Shown here in pieces: positions 26,889-33,977 of a stretch of 64,000 nucleotides of DNA. Made by a program: the position numbers and the translations under genes. The notes under the pieces are model-generated. The model made no database searches. It was not told where the DNA came from and saw only the letters and a program-made list of their open reading frames with translations. Numbering within the stretch: position 1 is the stretch's first letter; each line of letters begins with the position of its first letter. The stretch is from the NCBI GenBank assembly GCA_964480915.1, contig CAYZRS010000024.1, forward strand, positions 5,876 to 69,875, given 5' to 3'. Source of the DNA: CAWGCE01 sp964480915. GTDB lineage: Bacteria > Planctomycetota > Planctomycetia > Pirellulales > Pirellulaceae.

Positions 26889-28666
26889 TGTCGTTAAGAA
26901 GTACTTATCCGGACCGAATGTTCCGGCAATCCTTCACGCTACTCGCTGCCCTCCTATTGGTGACAGCGATTGGCGGCGAAGCTGTAGCGCAACAGTGGCC
27001 CGATTATCCGACCGCATCGCCGCACGCGATTACGCGAGGGACGGGACACTATTTCAGTTGGATTAAGCTCGGGCTGCTATGGGGCCTCTACTTGCTGTGG
27101 GTGAAGGTGACCGACTGGGTGAGCCAAGACACGCAAGCGTACAAGCTGTCTCATTCGTTGTGGAATCCGGTCCTCTTTTTTCCTTTTCTCATCGGGCTGT
27201 TCGTGTTCGGACTGAGTGTGCCGATGTTCGCAGTCGGATTCGGGATGACCGTACTCTCATTCGCCATTCCGGCGCTGGTTTACGTCATCCAGCGGAATCA
27301 GAAGTTAGAGCTTCACGAACGCGTGATGACTCCGAGTCACCTACGCCACCTGATGGCGACCGGTCTGGGCGGAGTCGGTGTCAAAATGGCATCCGAAGCG
27401 AAGAAGTCGCATGAGAAGGGCGCAGCGGTCACGTTCAAGGCGGCCGGTGCGAATGATCAGTTGTCGCAAGCGAATCTGATCGAATCGAGGCAGTCACGCG
27501 GATTCGTACCGATGAAGGAGCTGATTGCCAATGCCATCGACCACCGCGCGGAAAGAGTCATGCTGGATTACGGCGCCGAAGCGGTAACGACTCGGTACCA
27601 AGTCGACGGTGTCTGGCACGAAGCGGATGCGAAGGATCGCAGCGAAGGTGATGAGATCTTGTTCGCGCTGAAGAAAATGATGGACGGCAACCCGGCCGAG
27701 CGACGCAAGAAACAGGCCGGTATATTCGAGGCGAAGTACAAGAAACACAACTACACCTGCAAGTTGACTTGTCAGGGTACGAAGACGGGGGAGCGAGTTG
27801 TCCTCTCATTCGCCGATACGAAGATTCCTTTTGACACTTTGGCCGATGTGGGCATGCGCGAAAAAATGATCGCAGATTTGAAGACGATCATGCTTTCCGA
27901 GAAAGGACTGATTCTCTTTTGCTCTCTACCAGCAGGAGGACTAACGACCTCCTTGGCCGTATCGCTCATTTCCACCGATCGATTGCTCCGCGACTTCCTC
28001 GTGCTGCTCGAAGAAAACGAAACATTCCCGGAAATTGAAAACGTCGATCCGACAAATTACGTGGCGAAAAATGGCGAGTCGCCGGAATCGGTCTTGCCTG
28101 GATTGATACGCAAACAGCCCGACGTTTTCGTGGCTCCTGTATTAACAAGCCCCGAAATGGCCCAGATTATTTGCAACATGGCCGGCGATGAGCAACTGAT
28201 CTTCACAACCATCCGTGCCAAAGAGGGTGTCGAAGCGTTGTTGCGAGTGCTGATGATGAAGGTGAAGCCCGATTCGTTCGCCAAATCCGTTTTGGCCGTC
28301 GTGAACACTCGGTTGGTTCGCAAGCTGTGCGATAATTGTAAAGAAGAGTTCGAGCCGACGCCGGCGCTGCTTAAGAAGCTGGGCTTGCCCGCTGGACGTG
28401 TGGAAAGGCTCTATCGTCATCCCGAAAACCCGGAAGACGAATGTCCCGAATGTCATGGTGTCGGCTATCTGGGACGGACCGCCATTTTTGAGCTTGTTAA
28501 AATCGACAAGGGAATCCGCCAGGCGCTGATCAAGCAGCCCAAACTGGATGTACTGCGAAAGATGTCACGGGCGGCCGGCAATCGCACATTGCAGGAAGAG
28601 GGCATTGGAGTGGTCGTTAAAGGGATCACGTCATTGCCAGAGTTAATGCGAGTTCTGAAACAATAA
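26888..28666 (+). CDS. membrane-anchored degenerate PilB/GspE-like protein (pseudo-ATPase)
   Basis: The 592-residue protein joins a membrane part to a PilB/GspE-like part. Residues 1-35 look like a signal peptide or first helix, with more hydrophobic segments at about 58-75 and 93-135. From about 205 onward the fold follows GspE/PilB: KKMMDGNPAERRKKQAG, then FALKK, LFCSLPAGGLTTS, QPDVFVAPVLTSPEMAQ and RLVRKLCDNC. The Walker A Lys is Thr353 and the Walker B/Asp-box acids are missing, so it should not hydrolyse ATP. The zinc tetracysteine survives (C481, C484, C519, C522), as does GYLGRTAIFEL. It probably partners the PilT-like ATPase encoded just before it. Confidence 0.85.
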   Translation: MSLRSTYPDRMFRQSFTLLAALLLVTAIGGEAVAQQWPDYPTASPHAITRGTGHYFSWIKLGLLWGLYLLWVKVTDWVSQDTQAYKLSHSLWNPVLFFPFLIGLFVFGLSVPMFAVGFGMTVLSFAIPALVYVIQRNQKLELHERVMTPSHLRHLMATGLGGVGVKMASEAKKSHEKGAAVTFKAAGANDQLSQANLIESRQSRGFVPMKELIANAIDHRAERVMLDYGAEAVTTRYQVDGVWHEADAKDRSEGDEILFALKKMMDGNPAERRKKQAGIFEAKYKKHNYTCKLTCQGTKTGERVVLSFADTKIPFDTLADVGMREKMIADLKTIMLSEKGLILFCSLPAGGLTTSLAVSLISTDRLLRDFLVLLEENETFPEIENVDPTNYVAKNGESPESVLPGLIRKQPDVFVAPVLTSPEMAQIICNMAGDEQLIFTTIRAKEGVEALLRVLMMKVKPDSFAKSVLAVVNTRLVRKLCDNCKEEFEPTPALLKKLGLPAGRVERLYRHPENPEDECPECHGVGYLGRTAIFELVKIDKGIRQALIKQPKLDVLRKMSRAAGNRTLQEEGIGVVVKGITSLPELMRVLKQ

Positions 28667-28692
28667 TTGCGCCTGTCGGCGAAGGAAATAGA

Positions 28693-29319
28693 ATGCTGGG
28701 AATTGTCTTTATCGTCATCATTTTCGTCTGCGTGGCGATGATGTGGACCGAAGGGTGTTGGTCTAACGCGCTGTCGTTTGTGAATGTCGTGTTCGCTTCG
28801 ATGGTTGCCATGAACGGATATGAAATGTTGGCCGGCTACTTTGAAGGACAACTGCCGGGCTACACGCATGTTTGGGATTTCCTTTCGATTTGGGGCGTCT
28901 TTTGGCTCGCGATTGCCGTTTTGCGGGCCGTGACTGACGCCATTTCGAAACATCAAGTGCGGTTCAAAGCGCCTGTGGAAACGGCAGGCAACGCGTTGTT
29001 TGCTTTGGCTACGGCCTGGGTATTCGTTTGTTTCACTTGCGCGACGTTGCACATGGCACCTTTGGCTCAGACCGCTTTTCGCGGATCGTTTGCCAAAACA
29101 CCCATGACGAACCACTTTTTCTTTTTGTCGCCAGACCGACTGTGGCTTGGATACACCCACTCCAGAACAAAAGAAGGTGGTGCCCTATACGGTGGGAAGC
29201 CTTTTGACAAAGATGGCGAGTTCTTAGTCAAATTCGCAGCACGACGTAAAGAGCTGGAAGAACATAACAAAGCTGAGGGAACAATCGGCGTGTCGACAAA
29301 GAAAAGCAGACGCAAATAA
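28693..29319 (+). CDS. CvpA-like integral membrane protein
   Basis: The 208-residue protein has four hydrophobic segments (about 1-20, 28-48, 66-85, 97-118), then a soluble Lys/Arg-rich C-terminal part. The pattern resembles the CvpA (colicin V production) family, but similarity is weak. It lies 26 bp after the pseudo-ATPase gene and should be co-transcribed, so it may belong to the same envelope machine. Confidence 0.65.
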   Translation: MLGIVFIVIIFVCVAMMWTEGCWSNALSFVNVVFASMVAMNGYEMLAGYFEGQLPGYTHVWDFLSIWGVFWLAIAVLRAVTDAISKHQVRFKAPVETAGNALFALATAWVFVCFTCATLHMAPLAQTAFRGSFAKTPMTNHFFFLSPDRLWLGYTHSRTKEGGALYGGKPFDKDGEFLVKFAARRKELEEHNKAEGTIGVSTKKSRRK

Positions 29320-29357
29320 CCGATGCCTTGCAACGTGCCGTTTCGACGAGGATCTAA

Positions 29358-30065
29358 ATGTTAATGGAAGGCGAAGTCGCCAGTGCATCCGGTGATGCCA
29401 CGGAAATTGAGTACCGGAAGATAAGTCCGCTTGCGATCGTCACCGTCGGGTTGGGGTTGTGTTCGTCGCTCGTCTTGGCTCACGTGCTGATGTGGTGGTT
29501 GCCGATCGTTACGGCGCTGGTTGCGACTGCCGCACTACGGTCGATTGACCGGAATCCGAGCGGCCTGACGGGAAAGCGATTAGCCATCGTGGGGCTCTGT
29601 CTCTCCCTTTTCTTCTTCGCTTGGGCTGTCAGCCGGCTCGTGATCAGTAATCGCGTGGCTAAAACTCAGGCGCAAGAAATCGCGTCCAAATGGCTGACGA
29701 TCATCCGGGAAGGCGATTACTATCTGGCTCATCAGTGGGTCATCTCGACCTATCGTCGCCAACGTGGCAACGTCTCCTTGTCCGAGTTCTACAATAGCAA
29801 TGCGGATGCGAAGAAAGACTTTTTGGCGTTCGATCGAAAAGTTGTCCAAGATGTGCTGAAGGGGTTTGATGACGGCGATCGATTTGAATTTCGCAAAGCT
29901 GGTGCCGTACGGGGGGACGATGCAAGGCGTGTGGTCGAAGTCTTCTTCGATGTTTACCCAGATGGGGGTGCTGCTCGACCGCTGAGCATACAGGTCGAAC
30001 GTCGCGTTGATAGTGACATGGGCGTTGCGATGTGGCAGATCCTCTCTGCAGCAATCGCCGAATAG
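29358..30065 (+). CDS. membrane protein of unknown function (DUF4190-like N-terminus)
   Basis: The 235-residue protein has three transmembrane helices in its first 105 residues (ISPLAIVTVGLGLCSSLVL; VLMWWLPIVTALVATAAL; RLAIVGLCLSLFFFAWAV), the DUF4190-like arrangement. A soluble domain follows that begins RVAKTQAQEIASKWLTIIREGDYYLAHQW and resembles small NTF2-like or DUF4019-like folds. It is the last gene of the presumed four-gene ATPase operon, 38 bp after the CvpA-like gene. Confidence 0.65.
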   Translation: MLMEGEVASASGDATEIEYRKISPLAIVTVGLGLCSSLVLAHVLMWWLPIVTALVATAALRSIDRNPSGLTGKRLAIVGLCLSLFFFAWAVSRLVISNRVAKTQAQEIASKWLTIIREGDYYLAHQWVISTYRRQRGNVSLSEFYNSNADAKKDFLAFDRKVVQDVLKGFDDGDRFEFRKAGAVRGDDARRVVEVFFDVYPDGGAARPLSIQVERRVDSDMGVAMWQILSAAIAE

Positions 30066-30216
30066 GCGCATTCTTGAGACCTCTTGCCGCCCAGATAAAA
30101 GTTCACTGAAATCGCGCTCAATTCTTCGCCCTGATCGGCTATCATCGGGCCCTGGGGCTCACAGTCAGCCAGCCGGTAATCGACCGTGATGGCAATTATT
30201 CCGATGGAGTTATGCA

Positions 30217-30987
30217 GTGGAAAATGCAATTGCCTTGATCGCGTTGGCGGCAATGGAAATCGTTCTGGGCATCGATAATATCGTGTTTCTAGCGATCGTC
30301 ACCAGCCGGTTGCCGGTCGATCAGCGTCCTTTTGCCAGGCGGTGTGGACTGCTTTTGGCGTTGGGAATGCGCATCGCGCTCCTCTGCGCTATCAGCTGGG
30401 TCATGGGGCTTACCGAGCCGCTGTTTCACTGGTCGAGCATCGGGATTCCAGATTCCTGGTTCGCCTCGATGGAACATGGTGAAGAGGTGGCCTCGGTTTC
30501 CTGGCGGGATCTCATCTTGATCTGTGGCGGGCTCTTTCTCATAGGCAAGAGTGTCTTCGAAATTCACGAAAAATTGGAAGAGCATGAGAGTGAAGGCGAC
30601 GTTTCAAGCGCCGCAAGTTTCGGTCGCGCGATGGTTCAAATTGTCATCCTGGACATTATTTTCTCGCTCGATTCGGTCATCACGGCCGTCGGAATGGCGG
30701 AAGAGCTCTGGATCATGGTGACTGCTGTGATCATCGCAGTTGTCGTGATGCTAATTTTTGCCAACAGCGTCAGCGATTTCGTTGCCAAGAATCCATCGCT
30801 GACCATGCTCGCCCTGAGTTTCTTGATATTGATCGGCGTGATGCTGTTTGCCGAAGGCGTCGGAACTCACGTAGACAAAAAATACATCTACTTCGCGATG
30901 GCCTTTTCTTTGGTCGTTGAGATGCTTAACTTGCGATTTCGTGGCCACAAGGAGACGGGGCCTTCGGCTGTCGGCACTAGTGCTTAG
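30217..30987 (+). CDS. TerC family integral membrane protein
   Basis: The 256-residue protein has seven or more hydrophobic helices and the TerC hallmarks ALAAMEIVLGIDNIVFLAIVTSRLP and VIQ-type second repeat ILDIIFSLDSVITAVGMAE, each with the paired acidic and Asn/Ser residues thought to bind metal. Members export manganese or other cations, or work with secretion. The GTG start has GGAG 8 bases upstream. I see no yybP-ykoY manganese riboswitch in the 150 bp before it. Its last 11 bases overlap the convergent secretin-like gene. Confidence 0.92.
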   Translation: MENAIALIALAAMEIVLGIDNIVFLAIVTSRLPVDQRPFARRCGLLLALGMRIALLCAISWVMGLTEPLFHWSSIGIPDSWFASMEHGEEVASVSWRDLILICGGLFLIGKSVFEIHEKLEEHESEGDVSSAASFGRAMVQIVILDIIFSLDSVITAVGMAEELWIMVTAVIIAVVVMLIFANSVSDFVAKNPSLTMLALSFLILIGVMLFAEGVGTHVDKKYIYFAMAFSLVVEMLNLRFRGHKETGPSAVGTSA

Positions 30988-31564
30988 GTTTCACCTTTGC
31001 GGTCCCAAGTCGCAACGGTGCTTCCTCGGTGGTCGTGCTGCGATTGTCAGTCCTTGGCTTAGTCGCGACAACATTTGATGGTTGGCTTGGCGACGATGCG
31101 CGGCCCATGTGCAATGTGAGGAAGCGAGCCGCTTCTTCCAGGCGAAGTTGCTGCAGTTGTTCGGGAGAGGCGGCGCCACGGTTTCGTCGGGCTTCCGCCA
31201 AGGTCGCTTCATCCCATTCTCGATGGTCGAGGATGCGCGCCGTCACCCAAGTCCGATTGGTCGTCACGTCGTTGCCGTAAGCTCGATTTTGAAACGCCCG
31301 CCCCACGCCCGGGATGCGGCCCAGGATTGGTACCGCAGCGCCGTTCGATCCACTCCGCACGGTCGTGTTGCCGCCCAAGTAAGCAGTTCCGCCATCAGGG
31401 ACTGAGACGGTGCTGTTGGTGGAGTAAACACGATAGGTGGGCAACTGGACCGTTTGGCCCAGCGACTGACCATTCGACTGGCCAGTCATTTGGCCGCCGA
31501 AGCTCCCGATCAGTGGCAAGAGGACGAGGAGAAAAGTTCGAAATGTCTGCGGCGAAAAATCCAT
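30977..31564 (-). CDS. small exported protein with a secretin C-terminal-like segment
   Basis: The 195-residue protein has a signal peptide (FLLVLLPLIGSFGGQ) and then a stretch that follows the secretin (GspD/PilQ) end motif: VSVPDGGTAYLGGNTTVR, followed by AAVPILGRIPGVGRAFQNR. The rest of a secretin is absent, so it cannot form the pore alone. A Ser/Pro/Thr-rich tail follows. ATG 31564 is preferred over the longer frame (to 31600) because it places the signal peptide properly. This segment recurs as a stand-alone planctomycete protein type; role unknown. Confidence 0.65.
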   Translation of the reverse strand: MDFSPQTFRTFLLVLLPLIGSFGGQMTGQSNGQSLGQTVQLPTYRVYSTNSTVSVPDGGTAYLGGNTTVRSGSNGAAVPILGRIPGVGRAFQNRAYGNDVTTNRTWVTARILDHREWDEATLAEARRNRGAASPEQLQQLRLEEAARFLTLHMGRASSPSQPSNVVATKPRTDNRSTTTEEAPLRLGTAKVKPKH

Positions 31565-31627
31565 GCCCCGATTGTATCGGAAGCCGCGGTCGGCGACCAA
31601 TCAAACGGCTGGAGGGCCGGTGACAGC

Positions 31628-32164
31628 TCAAAAAACATCGGCGCCGGCCGAAATTTTCGCTTCGACTGTGTCTGCCAATTGGACCAACGATTGGACGGCC
31701 GACACGATGGAAAGCGTGTCGTACTTTGAATAGGTGTTTCGTGATTTGAGCACGTACATTCGCTTGCCATGAATCGTCCGTGCGGCAAAGTAACCGTCTT
31801 CGAGTCTTTCGTTCCAAATCATGAGCGGCAAGGCATTGCGTTCAATCGCAGGTCCGCAGATCGAGAAGAAACTTACTTCATCGGTTGGACTGCCGTTGGC
31901 CGATTCGAAATGAGCCACCTGTTGGCGGCCGTTGGAAAGCGAGACACGAACTGCCCAACTGTCCCCTTCATCGACGGGTTGGGAGCCTGAGTGTTGAGCC
32001 ACCGCTTCTGCGACTCGTTGAACGGCTGTCGGGTGCTTCGACGTGGGGGGGGATCCGCATCCCCCAGTGCCGTCGACTTCAATGTCGATTCCGCATTGCA
32101 GGCAGAAGCCACAGGTCACCACGACATTTTCGTATTGGCAGGCAGAGCAAGTCAGCGTCGACAT
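31628..32164 (-). CDS. zinc-ribbon protein of unknown function
   Basis: The 178-residue protein starts with a zinc-ribbon-like set of cysteines, LTCSACQYENVVVTCGFCLQCG (C-x2-C and C-x2-C-x2-C). After a linker comes a soluble domain of about 110 residues (WAVRVSLSNGRQQVAHFE, EVSFFSICGPAIERNALPLMIWNERLEDGYFAARTIHGKRMY in part) that somewhat resembles YbjN/type III chaperone-like folds. It ends 63 bases before the secretin-like gene on the same strand. Function not assignable. Confidence 0.65.
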   Translation of the reverse strand: MSTLTCSACQYENVVVTCGFCLQCGIDIEVDGTGGCGSPPTSKHPTAVQRVAEAVAQHSGSQPVDEGDSWAVRVSLSNGRQQVAHFESANGSPTDEVSFFSICGPAIERNALPLMIWNERLEDGYFAARTIHGKRMYVLKSRNTYSKYDTLSIVSAVQSLVQLADTVEAKISAGADVF

Positions 32165-32266
32165 CGTAGGGTTCCTTGGGGTATCCGGTAGTTAGGATGT
32201 GGCCAGCGAGCAGCCATTGGTTGGTGCCCTGAAACACATTCAAGAATCAACGCACCTGCGAATTGC

Positions 32267-32294
32267 TTGACCAATCGGTGGCAATGGCGATACT
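32267..32294 (+). promoter_or_regulatory. sigma-70-type promoter of the candidate ncRNA
   Basis: TTGACC (32267-32272) and GATACT (32289-32294) are separated by 16 bases. No coding sequence follows for 370 bases, but a strong terminator lies about 150 bases downstream. Confidence 0.5.
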
Positions 32295-32476
32295 GGACTT
32301 AGTGTCATTAACTGAGGCAACGGGCTCTTTTTTCACGGTTGAAGAAATCGTATCGCAATACACCGGGTGATCGATTCTTCATGCCCTCCGTCCCGTGAAA
32401 GATAGCTTGAGACTGATGGCCTTGCGGCGTGTGGATGGCACTTGCCCCGCCAGTTCATGAATTGGCGGGGTGTTTT
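32295..32476 (+). ncRNA. candidate structured small RNA (about 170-180 nt)
   Basis: Between the promoter at 32267-32294 and a T-tailed hairpin at 32445-32476 there is no gene, but the sequence folds well. Arms TTTCACGG (32331-32338) and CCGTGAAA (32393-32400) enclose a second helix, TGAAGAA(A)TCG (32340-32350) with CGATTCTTCA (32372-32381), capped by a loop of about 20 bases. The expected size and the long interrupted rod recall 6S RNA, but I cannot confirm that family. An alternative is a long 5' leader that terminates before the diguanylate cyclase gene at 32665. Confidence 0.45.
32445..32476 (+). terminator. Rho-independent terminator in an intergenic region
   Basis: Arms CCCCGCCA and TGGCGGGG, with the enclosed bases also largely self-complementary, are followed by TGTTTTT. 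It ends the candidate ncRNA. The rest of 32165-32664 shows no gene. Confidence 0.85.
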
Positions 32477-32664
32477 TGTTGACAACCGTTCTTCTTGCTA
32501 CATCCGGCAAAACCGCCAATTCTGGCCGCTCCAAAATCGAAACTGTTGGGGGCTTTTTCCCATTTCCTGCCACAGGAACCTATATTTCGGCGTTATGGAA
32601 AGGCTTTCCAAAAGGTGGAGGCAGTCCAAAAAGTATCGAAACGTGAGCGAAATTCGGGGCCATC

Positions 32665-33609
32665 ATGTTCAGCATCCCATCTGAATTCTTGTCAGTGCAA
32701 GTTCTGATTTGTGTCATTCCATCAGCGTTTATCTGCGTCATGATGGGTTGCTATTTGGGGTACGCCTTCGCAAAAGATCGTATTCCTAAAGAGGTCGAAC
32801 AGGAACGCAAGAAGACGGTCGAGGCACTGCAAGGCATGCTTCGAAGTACGGAACAGCTTTCTGAAGATGTGACGCATCACAATGACGAACTGCGTTCGGT
32901 CGAAGTGAAAGTTGGCGCCATCGACAATGACGATGACCTCTTGGCAGTGCAATCGGCATTGCTTGAAAAAATCTCCGCCGTCGTCGAATCGAATCGTCGT
33001 ATGGAAGACGATTTGGTGGTAACGCGGTACCAACTAGAATCACAGGCTCAAGAGCTTGATGAGACGCGTGTCGAGGCGCGGACCGATTCGCTCTCTGGGC
33101 TCAACAATCGAAAGTCATTCGACGAGTCGATCAAATTTGCCGTCTCACAATTCAATCGTAAAGATGTGCCGTTCGCCTTGTTGTTGGCTGACATTGACCA
33201 CTTCAAACGGATCAATGATACCCACGGTCATCAATCGGGAGACCAGGTCGTGGGACACTTGGGCAAATTATTCCAAGACCTGTGTCGCAGCCAAGATCAT
33301 GTTTCACGCTACGGCGGGGACGAATTTGCAATTCTGTTGTTGGGCGCTTCGTGTGAACAAGCAAGAAACGCCGCGGGTCGCATTCGGAACGCGATCGAAT
33401 CGGCCAATTTCGACGTCGGTTCGGATCAAGGTCGAGTGGCGGTCACGGTCAGCATGGGCATGGCTTTCGCCTGCAAGGGAGATAGCGTCGATTCCGTGTT
33501 TGAACGAGCCGACAAAGCGCTCTACAAATCGAAATCGGGTGGCCGCAACCAGATTCACATCTGGAACAACGTACCTGCTGAGCCTGTCGACGCCGTCGCC
33601 TGCAGTTAG
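32665..33609 (+). CDS. membrane-anchored diguanylate cyclase (GGDEF)
   Basis: The 314-residue protein has one N-terminal transmembrane helix (about 11-34), a coiled-coil region (about 44-135, heptad-rich) and a GGDEF domain. The active site is RYGGDEF (217-221 for GGDEF), and an inhibitory I-site R208-S-Q-D211 lies five residues before it, so feedback inhibition by c-di-GMP is expected. DSLSGLNNRKSFDE and DIDHFKRINDTHGHQSGDQ are family-typical. It makes c-di-GMP from two GTP. The sensing input is probably the coiled coil or membrane helix. Confidence 0.95.
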   Translation: MFSIPSEFLSVQVLICVIPSAFICVMMGCYLGYAFAKDRIPKEVEQERKKTVEALQGMLRSTEQLSEDVTHHNDELRSVEVKVGAIDNDDDLLAVQSALLEKISAVVESNRRMEDDLVVTRYQLESQAQELDETRVEARTDSLSGLNNRKSFDESIKFAVSQFNRKDVPFALLLADIDHFKRINDTHGHQSGDQVVGHLGKLFQDLCRSQDHVSRYGGDEFAILLLGASCEQARNAAGRIRNAIESANFDVGSDQGRVAVTVSMGMAFACKGDSVDSVFERADKALYKSKSGGRNQIHIWNNVPAEPVDAVACS

Positions 33610-33640
33610 TGCAGGACGGATCGGCGAGGCGTGCTGCTAG

Positions 33641-33724
33641 TGCCGAGAGAGGGACTCGAACCCTCACACCCCTAGGGGCGACAGATTTTAAGTCTGTTGC
33701 GTCTGCCAATTCCGCCATCCCGGC
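33641..33724 (-). tRNA. tRNA-Leu (anticodon UAA)
   Basis: On the minus strand the sequence folds as a class II tRNA. The acceptor GCCGGGA pairs with TCTCGGC; the anticodon stem CAGA/TCTG has loop CTTAAAA (anticodon TAA); the variable arm is long (CGCCCCTAGGGGTG), typical of tRNA-Leu; and the T loop is GGGTTCGAGTCCC. CCA is not encoded. It lies 32 bases after the diguanylate cyclase stop. Confidence 0.95.
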
Positions 33725-33838
33725 CAAGGAATGCTGCTTTCGCAGTGCTCATACTATCAGGCTGCGGCCGCGATTTGTCTAGGTCGCAGTCGTGATTTCG
33801 GGGGCTCCTGCGGGCACTGGAACCGTCAGCATCGACGG

Positions 33839-33872
33839 AAAAAAGCCGCCCAGCAGCGATGTGCAGGGCGGC
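33839..33872 (-). terminator. Rho-independent terminator downstream of the BBP7-type gene
   Basis: Read on the minus strand, GCCGCCC and GGGCGGC form a 7-bp stem around a 14-base loop, followed by TTTTTT. It lies about 105 bases after the stop of the outer-membrane protein gene. Confidence 0.8.
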
Positions 33873-33977
33873 TCGTGGGTAGGAACCGGATGGACCAAGT
33901 AACCGGTTCCCAACACTTGCGAACGCATTGTGCAAGTCGGCATCAGCGTGCGCTGCCGTTGGAACCGTCAAACCGAC

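Noticed and set aside
30066..30216. yybP-ykoY manganese riboswitch before terC
   Set aside because: The conserved GGGGAGUA-type and CUAC-type loops are absent.
32477..32664. c-di-GMP riboswitch before the diguanylate cyclase gene
   Set aside because: I looked for the conserved GEMM core and tetraloop-receptor pattern and did not find them.
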